11,069 nt of DNA. Source: Kineosporiaceae bacterium (lineage in GTDB: Bacteria > Actinomycetota > Actinomycetes > Actinomycetales > Angustibacteraceae). The notes beneath the pieces were generated by a model, which did not search any database, was not told the origin of the DNA, and saw only the letters and a list, made by a program, of their open reading frames with translations. The stretch's first letter is position 1, and each line of letters begins with the position of its first letter. The position numbers and the translations under genes are program-made. Shown piece by piece: positions 1 to 7,242 of the stretch. The stretch covers positions 1-11,069 of the forward strand of contig DAIETC010000097.1 of assembly GCA_027345905.1 (NCBI GenBank), in the 5' to 3' direction.

Positions 1-1392
1 GTCGGTCTCGCCCGCCTCGTCGGCCGCGCTGGCGGCCGGGTTGGTGGCGATGCGCTCGGCGCCGCCCGGCTCGATCTGCCCGACGAGCAGCCCCTGGTGC
101 TCGAGCAACCGGCTCTGCGCCGCGTACAGCTCCAGCTTCGAACGGCTGTCGGCGATGTCCAGGTTGCGCATGGTGAGCTGTCCGATCCGGTCCGCCGGCC
201 CGAAGGCGGCGTTCGCGGTGCGCTCCATCGACAGCTTGTCGGGGTGGTAGGAGAACGCCGGGCCCTGCGTGCGCAGGATCGTGTAGTCCTCGCCGCGGCG
301 CAGTCGCAGCCAGACCTCCCCGGTCACCAGGGCCGCCACCCAGCGCTGGACCGAGTCGCGCAGCATCAGCGCCTGGGGGTCGAACCAGCGGCCCTCGTAC
401 AGCAACCGGCCCAGGCGACGCCCCTGCGCGTGGTAGGTGGCGATGGTGTCCTCGTTGTGGACCGCGTTCACCAACCGCTCGTACGCCAGCCACAGCAGTG
501 CCATGCCCGGCGCCTCGTACACACCGCGCGACTTGGCCTCGATGATCCGGTTCTCGATCTGGTCGGACATGCCCAGGCCGTGCCGGCCGCCGATCGTGTT
601 GGCCGCGTGCACCAGCGCCACCGGGTCCTCGAACCGCGTCCCGTTGATGGCGACCGGCCGACCGGCCTCGAAAGCGATGCTGACGTCCTCGGGTTCGATC
701 GGCACCGAGGGGTCCCAGAACCGCAACCCCATGATCGGCTCGACCGACTCCAGGGACACGTCGAGGTGCTCCAGGGTCTTCGCCTCGTGCGTCGCGCCCC
801 AGATGTTGGCGTCGGTGGAGTAGGCCTTCTCCTGGCTGTCGCGGTAGGGCAGCCCGCGCTCGCTCAGCCACTGGCTCATCTCCGCGCGGCCGCCGAGCTC
901 CTCGACGAACGCCGCGTCCAGCCACGGCTTGTAGATCCGCAGCGAGGGGTTGGCCAGCAAGCCGTAACGGTAGAACCGCTCGATGTCGTTGCCCTTGAAC
1001 GTCGAGCCGTCGCCCCAGATGTCCACACCGTCCGCGTGCATGGCACGGACCAGCATCGTCCCGGTGACCGCACGTCCGAGCGGGGTGGTGTTGAAGTACA
1101 CCCGGCCGCCCGAGCGGATGTGGAAGGCCCCGCACGCCAGCGCGGCCAGCCCCTCCTCGACCAGCGTGGCACGACAGTCGACGGCGCGGGCCAGCTCGGC
1201 GCCGTACTGCAATGCCCGCGCCGGCACCCGCGTGATGTCCCGCTCGTCGTACTGTCCGATGTCGGCGGTGTACGCGCACGGCACGGCGCCGTTCGCCCGC
1301 ATCCAGGCCACGGCCACCGAGGTGTCCAGGCCCCCGGAGAAGGCGATGCCGACGCGTTCGCCCGCGGGAAGGGAGGTCAGGACCTTGCTCAA
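1..1392 (-). CDS. argG: Argininosuccinate synthase, long (E. coli-like) form; 3' end outside the window
   Basis: Joins citrulline and aspartate with ATP to form argininosuccinate, the penultimate step of arginine synthesis, in the cytosol. The frame is open for 464 codons to the window edge. The N-terminal pyrophosphatase loop SGGLDTS is at residues 19-25. Further conserved blocks are NTTPLGRAVTGTML, IWGDGSTFKGNDIERFYRYG, GGRHGLGMSDQIENRI and DRIGQLTMRNLDI. These match the E. coli-type protein of about 447 residues, not the roughly 400-residue form of the mycobacterial operon. Only a short tail should be missing, because the in-window part already passes the E. coli length and ends in an Ala/Glu-rich stretch. 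The start is TTG at 1392, chosen because the family N-terminus begins there, it overlaps the argR stop as TTGA, and AAGGA lies about 8 nt upstream. No ATG or GTG fits better. Last gene visible in the operon; argH is expected next. Confidence 0.95.
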   Translation of the reverse strand, partial: MSKVLTSLPAGERVGIAFSGGLDTSVAVAWMRANGAVPCAYTADIGQYDERDITRVPARALQYGAELARAVDCRATLVEEGLAALACGAFHIRSGGRVYFNTTPLGRAVTGTMLVRAMHADGVDIWGDGSTFKGNDIERFYRYGLLANPSLRIYKPWLDAAFVEELGGRAEMSQWLSERGLPYRDSQEKAYSTDANIWGATHEAKTLEHLDVSLESVEPIMGLRFWDPSVPIEPEDVSIAFEAGRPVAINGTRFEDPVALVHAANTIGGRHGLGMSDQIENRIIEAKSRGVYEAPGMALLWLAYERLVNAVHNEDTIATYHAQGRRLGRLLYEGRWFDPQALMLRDSVQRWVAALVTGEVWLRLRRGEDYTILRTQGPAFSYHPDKLSMERTANAAFGPADRIGQLTMRNLDIADSRSKLELYAAQSRLLEHQGLLVGQIEPGGAERIATNPAASAADEAGETD

Positions 1393-1919
1393 CGTGAGTT
1401 CCTTCGGTTGATCTCGGACTCGGTGGTGGGGACTCCCTCGGCGACGGCGAGCAGCCGGGCGGCGAGAGCCGCGCCACCGCTCGGTTCCCGCGAAACCAGC
1501 AGCACGGTGTCGTCACCGGCGATCGTTCCGAGCAGGTCGCCGAGGTCAGAGTGGTCGAGCGCAGACGCCAGATAGTGGGCCGCGCCGGGCGGCGTGCGCA
1601 GAACCACCAGGTTGGCCGACGCTTGGGCCGAAACGAGCACCTCGGCGGCCACCTTGGCGAGCCGGACGTCGGCCAGCCCGTCAGCCGGACGAGCCGTGCG
1701 GTCGCCGCCCTCGCCCGGGACGGCGTAGACCAGGCCGCCGTCTTCGGAACGCACCCGCACCGCGCCCATCTGCACCAGGTCACGCGACAGCGTGGCCTGG
1801 GTGACCTCGATGCCGTCGTCGCCGAGCAGCTGCGCCAGCTGGGCCTGCGAGCGCACCGTCCGGCGTTCGAGCAGCTCGCTGATCCGCTGCTGACGGCCGG
1901 CCTTGGTCTGCGCGATCAT
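1389..1919 (-). CDS. argR: Arginine repressor ArgR
   Basis: Arginine-dependent hexameric DNA-binding regulator of the arg operon, 176 residues, a usual length. The N-terminal winged helix-turn-helix covers about residues 8-70. Its recognition helix carries TQATLSRDL (40-48), including the Ser-Arg pair typical of the family. The C-terminal oligomerisation and arginine-binding domain (about 85-165) contains LGTIAGDDTVLL (130-141), whose GDDT is the corepressor-binding signature. The ATG at 1919 is preceded by GGAG with an 8-nt spacer and matches family N-termini; the open frame further upstream is out of frame with argF and is not coding. Its stop overlaps the argG TTG start (TTGA). Its ATG overlaps the ancestral argF stop (ATGA), but the amber codon in argF now leaves a 35-nt gap. 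Being inside the operon it presumably regulates itself; a likely operator lies in front of argC. Confidence 0.95.
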   Translation of the reverse strand: MIAQTKAGRQQRISELLERRTVRSQAQLAQLLGDDGIEVTQATLSRDLVQMGAVRVRSEDGGLVYAVPGEGGDRTARPADGLADVRLAKVAAEVLVSAQASANLVVLRTPPGAAHYLASALDHSDLGDLLGTIAGDDTVLLVSREPSGGAALAARLLAVAEGVPTTESEINRRNSR

Positions 1920-1957
1920 CGGCTGCGCTCCAGCAGCCAGCACAGCAGCGCCTTCTA
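1916..1957 (-). other. Orphaned argF C-terminal tail behind the in-frame amber codon
   Basis: From the TAG at 1957-1955 the argF frame continues as KALLCWLLERSR and then TGA at 1918-1916. This is nearly the same as the last residues of M. tuberculosis ArgF (QKALLVWLLERS, as I recall it), with the amber codon exactly where Gln (CAG) is expected. The TGA overlaps the argR ATG as ATGA, the junction style of most other genes in this operon. With Gln at the TAG the protein would be 311 residues. One base (plus-strand A at 1957 in place of G) accounts for the difference. Confidence 0.85.
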
Positions 1958-2851
1958 CGCATGCAGGCGGTTCTCCGCCTCGTCGAAGACCACCGACCGC
2001 GGGCCGTCGATCACCGAAGCAGCGATCTCCAGGCCCCGGTAGGCGGGCAGGCAGTGCAGCACGATGGCGTCGGGGTCGGCGCGCGTCATGGCCAGGTCGT
2101 CGATGGCGTACGGCGCGAACGGGCTGGCCGTTCCGGCGCGCTCGGCCTTCTCCAGCTCGTGCCCCATGGACACCCAGGTGTCCGTCGCAAGGACGTGCGC
2201 GCCATCCGCGGCAACCTTGGGGTCGTCGGTCACCAACACCGAACCGCCTGTGCCAGAGGCGATCTGCCGTGCTCGTTCGACGACATACGGGTCGGGCGGG
2301 TGGGTCAACGGTGTCCCGACCCGCACGTGCAGCCCGGCGCCGGCGCCCCCGAGCAGGTAGCTGTGCGCCATGTTGTTCGCCCCGTCGCCGAGGTAAGCCA
2401 GGGTGAGACCGGTCAGGGTGCCGGTGTGCTCGCGGACGGTCTGCAGGTCGGCGAGGATCTGGCACGGGTGGAACTGGTCGGTGAGGGCGTTGATGACCGG
2501 AACGCTGCTGGCGGCTGCCATCTTCTCGACACGCTCCTGGCCGAAGGTGCGCCACACGATGGCGGCGACCTGCCGGTCGAGCACCCGGGCGGTGTCGGCG
2601 ATGGGTTCGCCGCGGCCGAGCTGGCTGCCCACCGAGTCGATGACGAGCGGGTAGCCGCCCAGCTCGGCGACGCCGATGCTGAACGAAACCCGGGTGCGGG
2701 TGGCCGGCTTGTCGAACAGCAGGGCGACGGCGAGCGGGCCGGCGAGCGGACGGCGGGCGAAGCGGTCGGCCTTGATCTCGTCGGCCAGGTCGAGCACCTC
2801 GAGCAGCTCGCTCGGGCTCAGGTCGTCGTCGCGTAGGAAGTGGCGTGGCAT
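1955..2851 (-). CDS. argF: Ornithine carbamoyltransferase, C-terminally shortened by an amber codon
   Basis: Makes citrulline from ornithine and carbamoyl phosphate. The predicted product is 298 residues. Visible motifs are the carbamoyl-phosphate loop, here KPATRTR (48-54, usually S-T-R-T-R, so Ala50 replaces Ser), WRTFGQER (100-107), HPCQILADLQT (128-138), GDGANNMAHS (155-164), DTWVSMG (224-230) and HCLPA (266-270). The protein ends at NRLHA with TAG, where relatives continue with Gln and a terminal helix such as KALLVWLLER. That helix is still encoded in frame after the stop (see the next entry), so this looks like a single C-to-T nonsense change rather than a natural end. ATG 2851 is preceded by GGGAGG and shares its A with the argD stop (TGATG). 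Identity is certain. Whether the deposited stop is real, and whether the enzyme is fully active, is not. Confidence 0.93.
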   Translation of the reverse strand: MPRHFLRDDDLSPSELLEVLDLADEIKADRFARRPLAGPLAVALLFDKPATRTRVSFSIGVAELGGYPLVIDSVGSQLGRGEPIADTARVLDRQVAAIVWRTFGQERVEKMAAASSVPVINALTDQFHPCQILADLQTVREHTGTLTGLTLAYLGDGANNMAHSYLLGGAGAGLHVRVGTPLTHPPDPYVVERARQIASGTGGSVLVTDDPKVAADGAHVLATDTWVSMGHELEKAERAGTASPFAPYAIDDLAMTRADPDAIVLHCLPAYRGLEIAASVIDGPRSVVFDEAENRLHA

Positions 2852-4110
2852 CAGGCCTCCCGGTCGGCTCTCGCGGTGACTTGCGCTGTGCCGGCTTCGG
2901 CAAGCAGGACGGGCAAGGCCGCGACGAAGGAGTCCGCCTGCTCCGGCGTGAGGACCAGCGGCGGTGCCAGCCGGACGACGTCCGGTGTGACCGCGTTGAG
3001 GATGAAGCCGGCGCGCAACGCGGCCGCCGTCAGGGCGGATGCCAATGGTGGCGTCAACCGTATCCCGAGCAGCAGCCCTTCGCCGCTGACCTCGCTCACC
3101 AGTGGGCTGCGCAGAGCCAGGACGCCGTCCCGCAGTCGGGCGCCGACCCGCCTGGTGTTGGCTAGCAGGTCGTCGCGCTCGATCACGTGCAACGTCGCCA
3201 ACGCGGCGGCCGAGGCGACCGGGTTGCCACCGAACGTCGTCCCGTGCTGGCCCGCACCCAGCAAGGTCGCGACGTCGGCGCCGAACGCGACGACCGCCCC
3301 GATCGGGATACCGCCGCCCAGGCCCTTGGCGAGCGTCACGACGTCCGGGACGACGCCGTGGCGGGTGTGGGCGAACCACGCCCCGGTGCGCCCGATGCCG
3401 GTCTGCACCTCGTCGACGACCAGCAGCGCGCCGTGCGCCGAGGTGATCTCACGGGCCGCGGCAAGGTAGCCCTGCGGCAACGACCGCACTCCGCCCTCCC
3501 CCTGGACCACCTCGAGCACCAGGGCGGCGACCGTGCCGTCGACGGCGGCGCGCAGGGCGTCGACGTCCCCGAACGGCAGGTGCTCGACCCCGCCGGGCAA
3601 GGGCTCGAACGGCTCGCGGTACGCCGGTTTGTGCGTCAGTGCCAGCGCACCCAGCGTGCGCCCGTGGAAGGCGCCCTCCAGCGCGAGGATGCGCGGGCGG
3701 CCGGTCCGCCGGGCGATCTTGAAAGCGCCCTCGTTGGCCTCGGCACCGGAGTTGGCGAAGAACACCCGCGAGCCCTCGGGGGCCGCCAGCAGGTCGAGCA
3801 GCCGCTCGGCCAGCGCGACCTGCGGGCCGGTGGCGAAGAAGTTCGACACGTGCCCGAGGGTGGCCAGCTGCGCGCTCACGGCGCCGGTCAGGGTCGGGTG
3901 CGCGTGCCCGAGAACGTTGGTGGCGATGCCGGCCAGCAGGTCGAGGTAGCGGCCACCATCGGCGTCCCAGACGTAGGCACCTTCACCGCGTACCAAAACC
4001 CGTTGCGGCACACCGTAGGTAGCCATGATCGAGTCGCCGTAGCGATCGAGCCAGGCCCGCCCGGCCCGTTGTTCGACACCGGAGGTGACCAACGGGAGCA
4101 CCTCGCTCAC
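2851..4110 (-). CDS. argD: Acetylornithine aminotransferase (PLP-dependent)
   Basis: Transfers the amino group of glutamate to N-acetylglutamate semialdehyde to give N-acetylornithine; in many bacteria the same enzyme also serves lysine (succinyl-diaminopimelate) synthesis. It is a class III aminotransferase of 419 residues, a normal length. Motifs seen are NSGAEANEGA (120-129), the FHGRT loop (148-152), the cofactor-contacting Asp in VVDEVQTG (Asp233), the PLP lysine Lys262 in TLAKGLGGG, and HGTTFGGNP (289-297). The GTG start at 4110 overlaps the argB stop (GTGA) and has a weak GGTGG upstream. The next Met, at residue 29, would cut into the conserved N-terminus. Its stop shares a base with the argF ATG, and its last two codons, GAG GCC, also form part of the argF ribosome-binding site. 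Confidence 0.96.
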   Translation of the reverse strand: MSEVLPLVTSGVEQRAGRAWLDRYGDSIMATYGVPQRVLVRGEGAYVWDADGGRYLDLLAGIATNVLGHAHPTLTGAVSAQLATLGHVSNFFATGPQVALAERLLDLLAAPEGSRVFFANSGAEANEGAFKIARRTGRPRILALEGAFHGRTLGALALTHKPAYREPFEPLPGGVEHLPFGDVDALRAAVDGTVAALVLEVVQGEGGVRSLPQGYLAAAREITSAHGALLVVDEVQTGIGRTGAWFAHTRHGVVPDVVTLAKGLGGGIPIGAVVAFGADVATLLGAGQHGTTFGGNPVASAAALATLHVIERDDLLANTRRVGARLRDGVLALRSPLVSEVSGEGLLLGIRLTPPLASALTAAALRAGFILNAVTPDVVRLAPPLVLTPEQADSFVAALPVLLAEAGTAQVTARADREA

Positions 4111-5018
4111 GGGACCACCATCGTCCCGGTGCCCTCGCTGGTCAGCATCTCCAGCAAAAGCGCATGCTCCAGGCGGCCGTCGACCACGGTGGCCCGGCCC
4201 ACACCGCCTCGCACGGCGCGAAGGCAGGCCGCCATCTTGGGGGCCATCCCGGTGGCGATCTGGGGCAGCACCTCGGCCAGCTCCTTCGCGCCGATCTGCT
4301 CGACCAGGGACGAACGGTCCGGCCAGTCGCTGTACAGGCCCTCCACGTCGGTGAGCACGACCAGCTTGACTGCTCCCAGCGCCACCGCGAGCGCCGCCGC
4401 GGCGGTGTCGGCGTTCACGTTCAGGACCTGCCCGCTCGCGTCGGGAGCCACGGTCGAGACAACGGGGATGCGCCCGGCGGCCAGCAGGTCGGTGACCGCA
4501 CCCGCGTTGACCGAGACCACGTCACCGACCAGCCCGACATCGACCGGCTCGCCGTCGACGACCGGTTGGGTCCGCTCGGCGACGAACAGGCCGCCGTCCT
4601 CGCCGCTCATCCCGACTGCGTGCGGGCCGTGCTCGTTCACCAGCCCCACCAGCTCGCGCCCGACCTGCCCGACGAGCACCATGCGCACGACGTCGACCGC
4701 CTCCGGCGTGGTCACCCGCAGGCCGGCCCGGAACTCGGTGTCGATACCGAGCCGGGCCAGCATCGCAGAGACCTGCGGCCCTCCACCGTGCACGACGACC
4801 GGGCGGATCCCGACGTGCAGCAGGAAGACGATGTCCTGCGCGAAGGCCCGTTTCAGGCTCTCGTCGACCATCGCGTTGCCGCCGTACTTGATGACGACCA
4901 CCCGGCCGTAGAACTCCTTGAGCCAAGGCAGCGCATCGACCAGGACGGCCGCCCGCGTGGCGTCCCAGTCCGGGTCGGCGGCGCGCATCACCCGCGTGGT
5001 ACCCCAGCGCGCGCTCAC
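4107..5018 (-). CDS. argB: Acetylglutamate kinase, arginine-sensitive type
   Basis: Phosphorylates N-acetylglutamate with ATP, the committed and feedback-regulated step of the pathway. It belongs to the amino acid kinase fold. Motifs are VVIKYGGNAM (catalytic Lys44 from this start), VHGGGPQ (76-82), GRELVGLVN (120-128), LNVNADTAAAA (199-209), TDVEGLYSDWPDR (223-235) and MAPK (Lys261). An N-terminal helix ending in DALPWLKEF and a C-terminal EMLTSEGTGT segment are hallmarks of the hexameric, arginine-inhibited enzymes, so inhibition by arginine is inferred. Two starts are possible: GTG 5018, which overlaps the argJ stop (GTGA) and gives 303 residues, or ATG 4988, which gives 293 residues and places ALPWLK at residue 19, as in M. 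tuberculosis. I list the longer one because four-base overlaps recur in this operon. Neither has a clear Shine-Dalgarno sequence. Confidence 0.93.
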   Translation of the reverse strand: MSARWGTTRVMRAADPDWDATRAAVLVDALPWLKEFYGRVVVIKYGGNAMVDESLKRAFAQDIVFLLHVGIRPVVVHGGGPQVSAMLARLGIDTEFRAGLRVTTPEAVDVVRMVLVGQVGRELVGLVNEHGPHAVGMSGEDGGLFVAERTQPVVDGEPVDVGLVGDVVSVNAGAVTDLLAAGRIPVVSTVAPDASGQVLNVNADTAAAALAVALGAVKLVVLTDVEGLYSDWPDRSSLVEQIGAKELAEVLPQIATGMAPKMAACLRAVRGGVGRATVVDGRLEHALLLEMLTSEGTGTMVVP

Positions 5019-6163
5019 GTGGAGTACGCGGAGTTCTCGTGGAGGTACGCGTGGGTCAGGTCGTTGGTCCACACGGTGGCGCTCGCGGTGCCGCTGTTGA
5101 GGTCGATGATGACGCTGACCTCTCGCGCGGCCAGGTCGACCAGCTCGCGCGGCTGCCCCGCGCGGCCCCTCTGGCACACCCAGACACCGTTCACTGCCAC
5201 GTCGAGCTCGGCGGGCTCGAAGGTTGCGGACGTCGTGCCGACCGCGGCCAGGATGCGGCCCCAGTTCGGGTCCCGGCCGAAGACCGCAGCCTTGAACAGG
5301 TTGCTTCGCGCCACGGCTCGCCCGACCTCGACCGCGTCGTCCTCGCTCGCGGCGTTGCGCACCTCGATCGCGATGTCGTGCTCGGCCCCCTCCGCGTCGC
5401 GCATCAGCTGTTGCGCCAGGTCGTGGCAGACCGCGTGCACAGCGGCGGCCAGCTGTCCGTCGTCCGGCCGGACGCCGGAGGCGCCGCTCGCCATCAGCAG
5501 CACGGTGTCGTTGGTGGACTGGCACCCGTCGGAGTCCAGGCGCTCGAAGGTGACCCGGGTGGCCGCTCGGAGCGCGGCATCGAGCTGCTCCGCGTCCGCG
5601 TCGGCGTCGGTGGTGATGACGACCAGCATCGTGGCCAGCGCCGGCGCCAGCATGCCCGCCCCCTTGGCCATGCCGCCGACCACCCACCCGTCGCCGGCGG
5701 CCACGGACTGCTTGGTGACGGTGTCGGTGGTCATGATCGCGGTCGCTGCGTCCTTGCCCCCCTCGGTTGACAGTGCGGCTGCGGCTGCCCGCACCCCGCT
5801 GCTCAGCTCAGGGTCGAGCGGCTGGCCGATCAGGCCGGTGGAGCACACGACGACATCGCCGGCGTCCGCGCCCGTCAGCTCGGCGACCTGCTCGGCGGTC
5901 GCGTGCGTCGTCGCGAAACCCTCCGGGCCGGTGAAACAGTTGGCGCCGCCGGAGTTGAGGACCACCGCCCGGGCGCTGCCGTCGGCGGTGACCCGCTCGC
6001 TCCACAGCACCGGGTTCGCCTTGCACCGGTTGGTGGTGTAGACGGCGGCAGCGGCGTGGGACGGCCCGTCGTTCACGACCAGTGCGACGTCCAGGTCACC
6101 GCTGGCCTTCAACCCTGCGGCGACGCCGGATGCGCGGAACCCTTGTGCCGCAGTCACGCTCAT
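5015..6163 (-). CDS. argJ: Glutamate N-acetyltransferase / amino-acid acetyltransferase (ornithine acetyltransferase)
   Basis: Moves the acetyl group from N-acetylornithine to glutamate, releasing ornithine and regenerating N-acetylglutamate, which makes the pathway cyclic. It has 382 residues, as expected. The precursor cleaves itself into alpha and beta chains: the site is in KGAGMLAPALATML, with Thr178 as the new N-terminal nucleophile. The oxyanion-hole Thr-Gly lies in CSTGLIGQ (107-114). Other conserved blocks are FERLDSDGCQSTNDT, GRDPNWGRI and the C-terminal NDLTHAYLHENSAYST. ATG 6163 starts 10 nt after argC, with GAGGG about 8 nt upstream. This is the only arg junction with a gap, apart from the disrupted argF-argR one. 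No arginine-inhibited ArgA-type synthase is visible in the window. Whether this ArgJ also uses acetyl-CoA cannot be told from the sequence. Confidence 0.96.
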   Translation of the reverse strand: MSVTAAQGFRASGVAAGLKASGDLDVALVVNDGPSHAAAAVYTTNRCKANPVLWSERVTADGSARAVVLNSGGANCFTGPEGFATTHATAEQVAELTGADAGDVVVCSTGLIGQPLDPELSSGVRAAAAALSTEGGKDAATAIMTTDTVTKQSVAAGDGWVVGGMAKGAGMLAPALATMLVVITTDADADAEQLDAALRAATRVTFERLDSDGCQSTNDTVLLMASGASGVRPDDGQLAAAVHAVCHDLAQQLMRDAEGAEHDIAIEVRNAASEDDAVEVGRAVARSNLFKAAVFGRDPNWGRILAAVGTTSATFEPAELDVAVNGVWVCQRGRAGQPRELVDLAAREVSVIIDLNSGTASATVWTNDLTHAYLHENSAYST

Positions 6164-6173
6164 TGCTGCGCCC

Positions 6174-7226
6174 TCATGGTGCGGTCCCGATCGTGGGCAG
6201 GCCCAGGTCCTCGGCCAGACCCAGGGCGAGGTTGGCGCACTGGATCGCCGCGCCGCCAGTGCCTTTGGTGAGGTTGTCCATCGCGGCGACTGCGACCACC
6301 CGGCCCACCCGCTCGTCGAGCGTCACCTGGATGTGCACCGTGTTGGCTCCCAGGGTGTCCGCCGTGCGCGGCCACCGTCCCGGTGACAACACCTCGACGA
6401 ACGGCTCCTGCGCGTACGCCTGCGTCCAGGCGCGGCGCAGCTGCTCGGCGCTCACGCCGCGGGCGGCGCGAGCGGTACAGGTGGCAAGGATCCCGCGCGG
6501 CATCGGGGCGAGCGTGGGCGTGAACGAGACACTGACCGGGCAACCCGCTGCCGCAGTAAGGTTCTGCTCGATCTCGGGAGTATGCCGGTGACTGCCCCCG
6601 ACGCCATAAGGCGACATCGAGCCCATGACCTCGGCCCCGGACAGGTGCGGTTTAGCACCCTTGCCGGCTCCCGAGGTCCCGGAGGCGGCGACGACGACCA
6701 CGTCGTCCAGCTCGAGCAACCCGGCCGCGAAACCCGGGGCCAGAGCCAGGCTGACCGCGGTCGGGTAGCAGCCAGGGACGGCGATCCTGCGCTCGGCGGT
6801 GAGCGCGCCGCGCTGACGTCCGCCGCCGGCCAAGGGCAGCTCGGGCAGCCCGTAAGGCCAGGTGCCGGCGTGGTCGGTACCGTAGAACTCCTTCCAGGCC
6901 GACGCATCGCGCAACCGGAAGTCGGCGCCGCAGTCGATGACCACCGCGTCGGGTGGCAGCTGCGACACCAGGGTGGCCGACGCGCCGTGCGGCAACGCCA
7001 GGACGATGACGTCGTGCCCGCCGAGCACCTCGGCGCTCGTCGGCTCCAACCTGCGCTGGGCCAACGGGCGCAGGTGCGGGTGGTGGTCGCCGAGCAGGCT
7101 GCCCGCACTTTCACCGGCGGTGACGGCCCCGACCCTCAGCTGGGGGTGCCCCAGCGCCAGGCGCAGCACCTCACCGCCGGCGTACCCGCTCGCGCCGGCC
7201 ACCGCCAGGCTCAGCCGACGCTCCAT
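6174..7226 (-). CDS. argC: N-acetyl-gamma-glutamyl-phosphate reductase
   Basis: Reduces N-acetylglutamyl phosphate to the semialdehyde with NADPH. It has 350 residues, the usual size. The N-terminal Rossmann fold starts with AVAGASGYAGGE (8-19). The catalytic cysteine is Cys153 in VPGCYPTA, and the active-site histidine lies in GGSHRHTPEI (His215 by analogy). GTSGAGKGAK (183-192) and the C-terminal NLTKGTGGAAIQ are also family blocks. It is the first gene of the arg operon. ATG 7226 fits family N-termini and has no Shine-Dalgarno sequence. A TATAGT box ends only 8 nt before the ATG, so the message is probably leaderless. An ARG-box-like palindrome covers the same bases, implying control by ArgR. 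The in-frame stop at 6176-6174 is followed 10 nt later by argJ. Confidence 0.96.
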   Translation of the reverse strand: MERRLSLAVAGASGYAGGEVLRLALGHPQLRVGAVTAGESAGSLLGDHHPHLRPLAQRRLEPTSAEVLGGHDVIVLALPHGASATLVSQLPPDAVVIDCGADFRLRDASAWKEFYGTDHAGTWPYGLPELPLAGGGRQRGALTAERRIAVPGCYPTAVSLALAPGFAAGLLELDDVVVVAASGTSGAGKGAKPHLSGAEVMGSMSPYGVGGSHRHTPEIEQNLTAAAGCPVSVSFTPTLAPMPRGILATCTARAARGVSAEQLRRAWTQAYAQEPFVEVLSPGRWPRTADTLGANTVHIQVTLDERVGRVVAVAAMDNLTKGTGGAAIQCANLALGLAEDLGLPTIGTAP

Positions 7227-7228
7227 GC

Positions 7229-7242
7229 TGCATGACTATACA
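7229..7242. promoter_or_regulatory. Candidate ARG box (ArgR operator) at the argC start
   Basis: The plus strand reads TGCATGACTATACA, an imperfect palindrome whose arms TGCAT and ATACA match the ArgR half-site TGCAT/ATGCA with a single mismatch and the normal 4-bp centre. It overlaps the -10 hexamer and ends 2 bp before the argC ATG, so bound ArgR would block polymerase. A second ATACA lies 19 bp upstream (7257-7261), but its partner arm is poor, so I count only one full box. ArgR itself is encoded in the operon. Confidence 0.55.

Noticed and set aside
97..1575. Long plus-strand open frame opposite argG and the end of argR
   Set aside because: It mirrors minus-strand codons with high third-position GC, gives an Arg/His/Gln/Val-rich protein without a recognisable fold, and lies opposite strongly conserved genes.
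1916..1957. Genome-wide recoding of amber (for example pyrrolysine or a Gln suppressor code)
   Set aside because: pheT ends naturally with TAG at 7679-7677, no other in-frame TAG interrupts a gene here, and no suppressor tRNA or pyl gene is in the window.
3187..6041. Long plus-strand open frames opposite argD, argB and argJ (about 574 and 625 codons)
   Set aside because: Typical antisense shadows in GC-rich DNA; composition is unlike any protein family and all conserved motifs are on the minus strand.
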